A DNA stretch of 64,000 bases from Parabacteroides sp. AM08-6 (lineage in GTDB: Bacteria; Bacteroidota; Bacteroidia; Bacteroidales; Tannerellaceae): positions 25,401 through 89,400 of the forward strand of contig NZ_QRMP01000013.1 in assembly GCF_003473295.1 (NCBI RefSeq), given 5' to 3'. Shown here one piece after another: positions 14,901 through 22,469 of the stretch (position 1 is the stretch's first letter; the number at the start of each line of letters is the position of its first letter). The position numbers were made by a program, and so were the translations under genes. The notes under the pieces are model-generated. The model worked only from the letters and a program-made list of their open reading frames with translations. It had not been told where the DNA came from and searched no databases.

Positions 14901-14928
14901 ATACTTACAAATAGGTGTTCTATATTTG
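14896..14928 (+). promoter_or_regulatory. Putative promoter of the CDF exporter
   Basis: TTTG (14896-14899), 21-bp spacer, TATATTTG (14921-14928), 53 bp upstream of the ATG at 14982. A second possible -7 box, TAGTTTTG, lies at 14941-14948. Confidence 0.5.
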
Positions 14929-14981
14929 ACCGGAAAAACATAGTTTTGTATCGATTTGTTATCATTAAAAAAGAAAGGGAT

Positions 14982-15881
14982 ATGGAACATCATAATCATG
15001 AACATCATCATCACGAAATAACTTCCTTGAATAAAGCGTTTATCATTGGCATTTCGTTGAATCTGGTTTTTGTTGTGGCTGAGTTTCTGGCAGGGTTCTG
15101 GTATAATTCACTGGGATTGCTGTCGGATGCAGGGCATAATCTGGGAGATGTGGCGAGTCTGGTACTTGCCATGCTGGCTTTCCGGCTCGCGAAAGTGCAT
15201 CCTACCTCCAGTTTTACTTATGGATACAAAAAAAGCACGGTATTGGTATCGCTGCTGAATGCCGTTATCTTGCTGGTGGCTGTCGGGATTATCATAGGGG
15301 AGAGTATCGGTAAATTGTTTCATCCCCAACCGGTGGAAGGAGATGCCATTGCCTGGGTAGCCGGTATAGGAGTCGTGATAAACGCGGTGACAGCCTGGCT
15401 GTTTATGAAGGATAAGGACAAAGATTTGAATGTGAAAGGTGCTTATCTGCACATGGCTGCGGATGCATTGGTTTCGGTCGGTGTAGTTATTTCGGGCTTG
15501 GTGATAGCCCGTACGGGATGGTACGTTATCGACCCGGTGATAGGGCTCGTTATTGCGCTGATTATTATTTATTCCACCTGGGGACTGCTGCGGGACAGTG
15601 TGCGCCTTTCGTTGGACGGCGTTCCGGTAGGAACGGACTTGGAAGAAGTGGCCGGAACGATTGAAGCAGTGGATGGGGTGGAAGGAGTTCATCACCTGCA
15701 TATCTGGGCTATCAGCACAACGGAAACGGCCCTGACGGCACATATTCTGATAAAGGATACTCGACGGATGGAAGCTATCAAGCAAGCGATTAAAGATAAA
15801 CTGCTACAGGATGGTATCCGGCATGCTACACTCGAATTTGAGACGATTGGGGCTTGCTGCGACGGAAGCTGCTGCCGGTAG
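14982..15881 (+). CDS. Cation diffusion facilitator (CzcD/ZitB-like zinc exporter)
   Basis: 299 residues from the ATG at 14982, preceded by AAGAAAGGG; the earlier in-frame start at 14946 overlaps promoter elements. The N-terminus is His-rich (HHNHEHHHHE), a metal-binding arm. About six membrane helices follow, with metal-site motifs HNLGD (H52, D56) in helix 2 and HMAAD in helix 5, the pattern of zinc/proton antiporters. A cytoplasmic ferredoxin-like domain (VDGVEGVHHLHIWAIS) follows, and the C-terminus is Cys-rich (CCDGSCC). It should export Zn2+ or related ions from the cytoplasm. It is a single gene between hipBST and ahpCF with its own promoter. Confidence 0.9.
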   Translation: MEHHNHEHHHHEITSLNKAFIIGISLNLVFVVAEFLAGFWYNSLGLLSDAGHNLGDVASLVLAMLAFRLAKVHPTSSFTYGYKKSTVLVSLLNAVILLVAVGIIIGESIGKLFHPQPVEGDAIAWVAGIGVVINAVTAWLFMKDKDKDLNVKGAYLHMAADALVSVGVVISGLVIARTGWYVIDPVIGLVIALIIIYSTWGLLRDSVRLSLDGVPVGTDLEEVAGTIEAVDGVEGVHHLHIWAISTTETALTAHILIKDTRRMEAIKQAIKDKLLQDGIRHATLEFETIGACCDGSCCR

Positions 15882-15921
15882 TCATCTATCGGTCCATAAA
15901 TTTTTTCAATTTGAAAAATTC

Positions 15922-15959
15922 TTTCTATCAGGTGGTTACGATTTACCTTTGCATCGTAA
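15922..15959 (+). promoter_or_regulatory. ahpCF promoter with overlapping palindrome
   Basis: The -7 box TACCTTTG (15944-15951) with TTTC at 15922-15925 as -33 element (18-bp spacer). A 7-bp inverted repeat TTACGAT (15936-15942) / ATCGTAA (15953-15959) brackets the -7 box, so a dimeric peroxide or redox regulator could bind there. In B. fragilis OxyR controls ahpCF; whether this site is for OxyR is not known. Confidence 0.55.
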
Positions 15960-15995
15960 TCAAAAATAGTAAGAACAATTTAAATAGTAAAAATC

Positions 15996-16562
15996 ATGGA
16001 ACCGATTATTAATTCACAAGCACCCGAGTTTAAAGTTCAAGCCTTCCAGAACGGTGATTTCAAGACTGTAACAAGCGAAGATATCAAAGGTAAATGGGCT
16101 ATATTCTTTTTCTATCCTGCCGACTTTACTTTTGTATGTCCGACAGAACTGGTGGACATGGCGGACAAATACGCCAAGTTCCAGGAAATGGGTGTCGAAA
16201 TATATTCCGTAAGTACGGACTCTCACTTTGTACATAAAGCATGGCACGATGCTTCCGAAACAATCCGTAAAATCAAATATCCGATGCTGGCAGACCCCAC
16301 AGGTGCTCTGAGCCGTGCTTTCGGCGTGATGATTGAAGAAGACGGAATGGCTTACCGCGGGACATTCCTGGTAAACCCGGAAGGAAAAATTAAGATTGCC
16401 GAAATCCACGATAACGGCATTGGCCGTAATGCAGACGAATTGCTCCGTAAGGTGGAAGCTGCACAGTTCGTTGCTTCTCACCCGAATGAAGTTTGTCCTG
16501 CCAAGTGGAAAAAAGGGGAAGCTACCTTGAAGCCGAGTATCGACCTGGTTGGTAAAATCTGA
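15996..16562 (+). CDS. ahpC: Alkyl hydroperoxide reductase C (2-Cys peroxiredoxin)
   Basis: 188 residues, the normal length for AhpC. The peroxidatic cysteine is C48 in FTFVCPTEL and the resolving cysteine is C167 in NEVCPAKW near the C-terminus. It reduces hydrogen peroxide and organic peroxides in the cytoplasm and is itself reduced by AhpF, encoded 8 bp downstream. The promoter has a TACCTTTG box bracketed by a palindrome, which fits induction by peroxide. Nothing unusual in the protein. Confidence 0.97.
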   Translation: MEPIINSQAPEFKVQAFQNGDFKTVTSEDIKGKWAIFFFYPADFTFVCPTELVDMADKYAKFQEMGVEIYSVSTDSHFVHKAWHDASETIRKIKYPMLADPTGALSRAFGVMIEEDGMAYRGTFLVNPEGKIKIAEIHDNGIGRNADELLRKVEAAQFVASHPNEVCPAKWKKGEATLKPSIDLVGKI

Positions 16563-16570
16563 TAAGGCTT

Positions 16571-18127
16571 ATGTTGGATGCAGCAATGAAAGACCAGTTA
16601 TCCGGCATTTTTGCCGGGCTGGTTTCTGATTATACATTTGATATTCAGGTATCCCCGCAGCATGAGAGCCGCAGTGAATTACTGGAGCTTTTAGGCGATG
16701 TGGCCTCCTGTTCCGGTAAATTGTCGTATCGGGTTTCGGAAGGTGAGGGATTGAAGTTTGTTTTGTTGAAGGACGGTGAACCTACGGGTCTCAGTTTCCG
16801 CGCCGTACCCAACGGACATGAATTTACCTCCTTGCTGCTTGCTATTCTGAATAGTGACGGAAAAGGGAAAAATATACCGGATGAAAGTATCCGTGCACGG
16901 GTAAAAGTGCTGAACGGCCCGATAAAACTGACAACTTATGTTTCCCTGACTTGTACCAATTGTCCGGATGTTGTACAGGCTTTAAACGTGATGACCACGC
17001 TGAATAGTGGAATTACGCATGAAATGGTGGATGGCGCAATCAACCAGAAAGAGGTTGAAGAGATGAAAGTACAGGGCGTTCCTTCTGTTTTTGCCGATGG
17101 AAAATTGCTGCACGTGGGACGTAGCGATTTCGGAGAGTTGCTGTCCAAGCTGGAAGCTCAGTATGGAGTAAAGGAAAATACAGCCGAAAGGACAGTCCGG
17201 AATTATGATGTAATTGTTGTAGGCGCTGGTCCGGCCGGTTCCGCATCCGCTATTTATTCCGCCCGGAAAGGGTTGAAAGTGGCTGTTTTGGCGGAGCGCG
17301 TAGGGGGACAGGTGAAAGAAACCGTCGGTATCGAGAATTTGATTTCCGTTCCTAAAACTACCGGCGAACAGTTGGCTGCCGACTTGCGTGCGCATATGAA
17401 CGATTATCCCGTTGATATCCTGGAACATCGCCGGATTGAAAAGGTCGAACTGAACGGTTCGGAAAAGCGATTGTCCACAGCCTCGGGTGAAGTGTTTTCC
17501 GCTCCCGCCGTTATCGTGGCAACCGGAGCCAGCTGGCGGAAACTGAATGTTCCCGGTGAAGCGGAATACATTGGCCGCGGGGTGGCTTTCTGTCCGCATT
17601 GCGACGGACCTTTTTACAAAGGGAAGCATGTAGCCGTAGTGGGTGGCGGAAATTCGGGTATTGAGGCGGCTATCGATTTGGCGGGTATTTGTTCCCGGGT
17701 AACCGTACTGGAATTTATGGACGAGCTGAAGGCGGATAAGGTATTGCAGGAGAAAGCGAAAAGTCTGCCGAACGTGGAAATATTCTTAAGTTCCCAATCT
17801 TTGGAAGTGATAGGGAATGGGGAAAAGGTAACGGGACTCCGGGTGAAAGACCGGAAGTCGGGAGCAGAGCGTGTGATTGACTTGGACGGCATCTTCGTTC
17901 AAATCGGTTTGGCTGCCAATAGTGGCCCGTTCCGCGAAGTGGTGGAAACAAATAAGCAGGGAGAAATCGTCATTGACGCGCACTGCCGGACGAATGTTCC
18001 GGGTATTTATGCCGCAGGTGATGTTTCGACTGTACCATATAAACAGATTGTCATAGCGATGGGGGAAGGGGCTAAGGCTGCACTTTCCGCATTCGAAGAC
18101 AGAATGAGGGGAATAATAGTAGGTTAA
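16571..18127 (+). CDS. ahpF: Alkyl hydroperoxide reductase F (NADH:peroxiredoxin reductase)
   Basis: 518 residues. The N-terminal double thioredoxin-fold domain carries the active CTNC pair in SLTCTNCPDVV (about 125). The thioredoxin-reductase part has the FAD motif GAGPAGSASAIYSARKG (about 218-234), the redox-active CPHC in FCPHCDGPF, the NAD(P) motif GGGNSGIEAA and a final FAD motif (GIYAAGDVS). It transfers electrons from NADH to AhpC. It is cotranscribed with ahpC and followed by a shared hairpin at 18157-18189 facing the convergent peptidase gene. Confidence 0.97.
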   Translation: MLDAAMKDQLSGIFAGLVSDYTFDIQVSPQHESRSELLELLGDVASCSGKLSYRVSEGEGLKFVLLKDGEPTGLSFRAVPNGHEFTSLLLAILNSDGKGKNIPDESIRARVKVLNGPIKLTTYVSLTCTNCPDVVQALNVMTTLNSGITHEMVDGAINQKEVEEMKVQGVPSVFADGKLLHVGRSDFGELLSKLEAQYGVKENTAERTVRNYDVIVVGAGPAGSASAIYSARKGLKVAVLAERVGGQVKETVGIENLISVPKTTGEQLAADLRAHMNDYPVDILEHRRIEKVELNGSEKRLSTASGEVFSAPAVIVATGASWRKLNVPGEAEYIGRGVAFCPHCDGPFYKGKHVAVVGGGNSGIEAAIDLAGICSRVTVLEFMDELKADKVLQEKAKSLPNVEIFLSSQSLEVIGNGEKVTGLRVKDRKSGAERVIDLDGIFVQIGLAANSGPFREVVETNKQGEIVIDAHCRTNVPGIYAAGDVSTVPYKQIVIAMGEGAKAALSAFEDRMRGIIVG

Positions 18128-18156
18128 GTATTCTTTTTGGGTTTTAAGATGGTTTG

Positions 18157-18192
18157 GGGGCTGGCTCACTGTAAAAGGGAGTCAGCCCCTTT
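18157..18192. terminator. Bidirectional terminator between ahpF and S9 peptidase
   Basis: GGGGCTG (18157-18163) pairs with CAGCCCC (18183-18189), followed by TTT. It lies between convergent genes. Confidence 0.65.
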
Positions 18193-18199
18193 AGGATTT

Positions 18200-20680
18200 T
18201 TATAATGTTTTTTCCGGATACATCGCATTCCACCATTCCGGTTGTTCTTTCAGCCATTTCGCGAACCAGGCATAAATCGTTTTATTCCATTCGGCTCGTT
18301 TTTTGTAATCGAAAATCTGGTGGTTTTGTCCCACTACCTGAACAAAAGCAGTCGGTTTACCCAGAAGCTTCAATGCTGTGAACATCTGGATGCTTTCGCC
18401 GATAGGGACGTTGGTATCGGCCGTACCGTGCAGGAACAGGATAGGCGTATTGATTTTGTCGGCATTGAACAACGGACTTTGCTGTGTGTACATGTCGCGC
18501 GCGTTCCAGGGATAACTGTTCGCACTGGCAAGGGCACTGTAGGAGTAGCCCCAGTAGCCCTCTCCCCAATAACTGGTAATATCGCTGATGCCGGCATGTG
18601 AAATGGCGGCGGCGAAAATATCGGTTTTCGTTTGCAGGTATTGCGTCATAAATCCTCCGTAGGAGGCGCCGATACAACCTATCTTTTCACTGTCGACAAA
18701 CGGATGTTCCTCGCAAAACTTCTTTGTCCCTTCGATGATTTCATCTCCTGTCCGTTTTCCCCATGCGTTCACGTGGCGGGCCGAAAACTCCTGTCCGAAG
18801 CCGGTTGCCCCACTGGGTTGGATGATGTAGACAATGTATCCCAATGCCGCGTAAACATGTGAAGGGTAACGGTTTTCAAGTGAACGTTCCGTCGGACTGG
18901 TTCCTCCGTAGTAATTGACAATCATCGGGTATTTTTTATTTGCGTCGAAATGGGGAGGCAGGTAGTAGCGACCGTAAATCGTATCGCCTGCAGCAGCTTT
19001 GAAGTTCCAGTCGTGCACATCTCCAAGTACCACGTCTTTCAGGATGTCTTCGGATAAATCTTTCAGACAAACGGAGGTCTGCTTTTTCAGATTTACGGCA
19101 TACAGGCGTTGGGAGTTTGAAGCACTTTCTCCGAAATAGACTAATTCAGGGGTGGTTTGTGAGAATGTGAAATCAGAGAGAATGTCTTCTTTTAACAGAA
19201 CCGGTTTGATGGCTCCATTTGTGGGGTTGAGCATATATAGGCGGACACAATCCTTGTCTTCTCCTTGCAGGTAGATTTGTTTATCGTTTTTGTTCCAGGC
19301 AAAGCGCTGGACAGAAGGGTCAAAGTCCTTGGTGACAGGGGTTACTTTTTTGTCAGCCAAGTTGTAAAGGAACAGTTGTCCGTCACCCATATTGGAGGTT
19401 TGTCCCGGAAGAATGTTCAGGCCGATACCTCCGAATGCTTCTCCGGAAGCAGCTATTGCAAGCTGTTTACCGTCGGGTGAGAAACGGGCATAACTGAAAA
19501 ATGCGTCTTTCAGCAACTCCTCAACTTCCCGTGTTTGCAAGTCCATGCGATAGAGGGTGGCCGTTTCGAACGGGCGTTTGGTCAAGTCCGGTTCGCTGCA
19601 GGAGAAAAGGATGTAGCGACCGTCTTCCGAAATGTCATTCAGGGCGGTGGTAGTATGTCCGTACGTTAGTCGTTGGAAAAGCCCGGAAGTCAAGTCGTAT
19701 TTATGAAGGAAGGAGCGATTTCTCCAACCGGGCTGGCGGTCGTCCGGCACGAGTATTTCTTGCAGGTCTTCCCCTTTTTTCGGTCCTTCTTCGGAAATCA
19801 CAAAGATAAGATAGTCCTCCGTCGGGGCAAAGATGAATGCGCCATCCGGCAGGTTGTGGGACAAAACGGTTTCAGCTCTGGTGACCGGGTCTACAGTGAC
19901 CAGCTCTTTTCCGTTTATTCCTTTGCGGGTATAATACAGCCGGTTGCTGGCAGGCATCCAGTCGTAATCATCGGTACTGCTTTCCAGCAAGACCTGTCCG
20001 GTCGCTTTATCCGTTACCTGTTGGTAACTGTTTGTTTGGCCTCCCGGATAAGTTGTTTGCCAGTAAGTAAGCAGGTATTTCCCATTTGGCGAAAGACTGA
20101 CGGAACGCAAACGGGTACCGTCGAAAACTTCGTTTAACGTGTATCGCTTTTCCGGATTGGTGGTAGCGGAAACGACTGCTTCGGCTTCTGTTTCGAAAGA
20201 GGCTTTCAGGGAAGTTTCTTTCTTTCCTTCCGCAAGATATTTGATGATGACTTCGTATCGGCGGGGTTCCAGAGTCAGGGCGATGTTATTTTCTGCCGGT
20301 GTCTGTTTCTCGTTGTCAATATAGACTTCGTACGTATCAGGCCCTTTGATATGCAACGTGCCTTTTACGTATCGGTCGCTGTTCAGGTAGAAAGAGACGA
20401 GGCTGACGGCATAGTTGCTTGCCGGAGCCGGGAGGGATAGTTCTCCGTTGGATGCGGCCTCAAGTATCCGACCGTTTTGCCGGACATTCTCGAAAGGCAA
20501 TGTGGCTTTTAATAACTCTGCTTCCGTAAACTTCTTACTGTTTACGTCCAAGCTGTCTGCCAGAAATGGCTTCTGAACTTCGTAGGGACCTGCGTAATTA
20601 TACTGCCTGACAATTACTTCTTCAGCAAAAAGTAGGTTGCAGGCACATAGTGCTGCTAATAGCAAGGCGTTTCTCTTCAT
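18200..20680 (-). CDS. Secreted S9 family peptidase (DPP IV / acylaminoacyl-peptidase-like)
   Basis: 826 residues. A signal peptide is present (KRNALLLAALCACNLLFAEE). Residues about 40-170 are an extra N-terminal beta domain, about 180-560 a beta-propeller (LSPNGKYLLTYW, FSPDGKQLAIAAS repeats), and the last 260 residues the alpha/beta hydrolase domain. The catalytic triad can be read as S673 (GASYGG), D755 (HGTADTNVP) and H787 (QNHQIF). It cleaves short peptides, probably in the periplasm; proline specificity cannot be judged. The N-terminal extension makes it longer than the usual 700-750 residues. It is a single gene with its own promoter box and terminator. Confidence 0.9.
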   Translation of the reverse strand: MKRNALLLAALCACNLLFAEEVIVRQYNYAGPYEVQKPFLADSLDVNSKKFTEAELLKATLPFENVRQNGRILEAASNGELSLPAPASNYAVSLVSFYLNSDRYVKGTLHIKGPDTYEVYIDNEKQTPAENNIALTLEPRRYEVIIKYLAEGKKETSLKASFETEAEAVVSATTNPEKRYTLNEVFDGTRLRSVSLSPNGKYLLTYWQTTYPGGQTNSYQQVTDKATGQVLLESSTDDYDWMPASNRLYYTRKGINGKELVTVDPVTRAETVLSHNLPDGAFIFAPTEDYLIFVISEEGPKKGEDLQEILVPDDRQPGWRNRSFLHKYDLTSGLFQRLTYGHTTTALNDISEDGRYILFSCSEPDLTKRPFETATLYRMDLQTREVEELLKDAFFSYARFSPDGKQLAIAASGEAFGGIGLNILPGQTSNMGDGQLFLYNLADKKVTPVTKDFDPSVQRFAWNKNDKQIYLQGEDKDCVRLYMLNPTNGAIKPVLLKEDILSDFTFSQTTPELVYFGESASNSQRLYAVNLKKQTSVCLKDLSEDILKDVVLGDVHDWNFKAAAGDTIYGRYYLPPHFDANKKYPMIVNYYGGTSPTERSLENRYPSHVYAALGYIVYIIQPSGATGFGQEFSARHVNAWGKRTGDEIIEGTKKFCEEHPFVDSEKIGCIGASYGGFMTQYLQTKTDIFAAAISHAGISDITSYWGEGYWGYSYSALASANSYPWNARDMYTQQSPLFNADKINTPILFLHGTADTNVPIGESIQMFTALKLLGKPTAFVQVVGQNHQIFDYKKRAEWNKTIYAWFAKWLKEQPEWWNAMYPEKTL

Positions 20681-20705
20681 GGCTTGTGAATTTGATATTT
20701 TCGGA

Positions 20706-20713
20706 CAAAGTTA
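20706..20713 (-). promoter_or_regulatory. Putative -7 box for the S9 peptidase
   Basis: Minus strand TAACTTTG, exact TAnnTTTG, 26 bp upstream of the ATG at 20680. Confidence 0.55.
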
Positions 20714-20801
20714 TCAATTATCTCCTAATAAAAATCTAATCATCTATTTTCAAGTATCTTAAATTTATACTTTCTTTGTATATCAATCTATAGAGACTAA
20801 C

Positions 20802-22328
20802 ATGAAACACACTCATCTTTTATCTTTAGGGGCTTTCGCAAGCCTGTTGCCTGTTGCTTCGAACGCACAAAACGCACAAAAACAACCGAATATCGTGATT
20901 ATTGTTGCCGATGACTTAGGTTATGGCGATTTAAGCTGTTATGGGGCATCCTCCATCAAAACGCCGGGAATGGACCGGGTGGCGAACGAAGGATTACGTT
21001 TTACGCAAGGCTATTGTACGGCCGCTACCTCTACGCCCAGTCGCTATTCCTTATTGACCGGTATGTATCCGTGGACGAATACGGATGCTAAAATACTTCC
21101 CGGCAATGCGGCATTGATTATCAATCCCCGGCAAATAACCTTACCGAAGGTTCTGAAGCAAGCCGGCTATGTGACCGGTTCTGTCGGTAAATGGCACTTG
21201 GGACTGGGAGACGGTTCTGTAGATTGGAATGATAAAATCTATCCGGGAGCCAAAGAGGTCGGGTATGATTATTCCTTTATACAGGCTGCAACCAATGACC
21301 GTGTTCCTTGTATCTTTATCGAAAATGGCGAAGGGGTGGGGCTTAATCCTTCCGACCCTCTTTTGGTCAGTTACAAAAAGAACTTTGCAGGCGAACCGAC
21401 GGGAAAAGATAATCCCGAACTGCTTCGTATGCATCCGAGTGTGGGGCATGCCGGTTCGATTGTGAACGGTGTTCCCCGTATTGGTTTCCAGAAAGGGGGG
21501 AAGGCTGCGCAATGGAAAGATGAAGAGATGGCTGAGCTTTTTCTGGAAAAGGCAAAAGGTTTTATGCGGGAGAATAAGGATAGACCGTTTTTTCTGTATT
21601 ACGGGTTACATCAACCGCATGTTCCCCGCGTTCCTAACGAGCGTTTTGCCGGTAAATCGGGTATGGGGCCGCGTGGTGACGTAATTTTAGAGGCTGATTG
21701 GTGTGTGACTGAATTCCTGAAAGAAATGGATAAACTGGGGCTGACAGAAAATACCTTAGTTATTTTTACCAGCGATAACGGTCCTGTGCTGGATGACGGA
21801 TACAAAGACCAGGCAGTGGAACTGGTAGGCAACCATAAGATGGCCGGGCCTTACCGGGGAGGAAAAACCAGTTTGTATAATGGTGGAACATGTGTGCCCT
21901 TTATGCTTCGCTGGCCGGCTGTAGTGAAACCGGCTGTTTCGGATGTGCTGGTTTGCCAAATGGATTTGCTGGCTTCTCTGGCCGCATTGACAGGACAGAC
22001 GTATGCGGATAAGACTGATAGCCAGAATACGCTCTCCGTTTTTTTAGGGCAGAACAAGCAAGGACGTTCGGAACTTGTTATCGAAGGCATGTTCAACTAT
22101 GCATTTCGTCAAGGCGACTGGGTGATGATTCCCCCTTACCCCAACTATTATGGTGATGAGGAAGAGGCCGATTTCTCCGGTTTGGGGAATTGTTATCAAT
22201 TATATAATGTAAAGGAAGATGTGAATCAACAGAATAACTTAGCGACCAAGGAACCTCGTCGCCTTCGCCAGATGATGATTCGGTTTGAACAGTTGAAGCG
22301 GCAGACAGGGAAAATTACTGATTATTGA
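20802..22328 (+). CDS. Secreted S1-type sulfatase (serine-type)
   Basis: 508 residues with a signal peptide (about 1-22, ending SNAQ). The alkaline-phosphatase-like sulfatase fold is shown by IVADDLGYGD (metal ligands D37, D38) and the active-site motif S77-T-P-S-R81, followed by LLTG. The first residue is Ser rather than Cys, so conversion to formylglycine needs the anaerobic radical-SAM maturase. Further metal and sulfate-binding residues are seen in GSVGKWHLG and VIFTSDNGP. It removes sulfate from a glycan in the periplasm; the S1 subfamily and substrate cannot be assigned by eye. The neighbouring convergent GH20 suggests sulfated GlcNAc- or GalNAc-containing host glycans. No sulfatase maturase is in the window. 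Confidence 0.93.
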   Translation: MKHTHLLSLGAFASLLPVASNAQNAQKQPNIVIIVADDLGYGDLSCYGASSIKTPGMDRVANEGLRFTQGYCTAATSTPSRYSLLTGMYPWTNTDAKILPGNAALIINPRQITLPKVLKQAGYVTGSVGKWHLGLGDGSVDWNDKIYPGAKEVGYDYSFIQAATNDRVPCIFIENGEGVGLNPSDPLLVSYKKNFAGEPTGKDNPELLRMHPSVGHAGSIVNGVPRIGFQKGGKAAQWKDEEMAELFLEKAKGFMRENKDRPFFLYYGLHQPHVPRVPNERFAGKSGMGPRGDVILEADWCVTEFLKEMDKLGLTENTLVIFTSDNGPVLDDGYKDQAVELVGNHKMAGPYRGGKTSLYNGGTCVPFMLRWPAVVKPAVSDVLVCQMDLLASLAALTGQTYADKTDSQNTLSVFLGQNKQGRSELVIEGMFNYAFRQGDWVMIPPYPNYYGDEEEADFSGLGNCYQLYNVKEDVNQQNNLATKEPRRLRQMMIRFEQLKRQTGKITDY

Positions 22329-22400
22329 GGTTGCATTTTCATGCTTACATTTGGATGTAAATGATATATTGAAAAGCATATGGTAGGCTTGTATGAAATA

Positions 22401-22442
22401 AAAAAGAAGTGTGGCCCATAATTAGAGTCACACTTCTTTTTT
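22401..22442. terminator. Bidirectional intrinsic terminator
   Basis: A 13-bp stem (22401-22413 with 22429-22441) with A and T runs, between the convergent sulfatase and GH20 genes. Confidence 0.85.
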
Positions 22443-22469
22443 ATAATCTTTCTTGAATAAAAGATGCTG

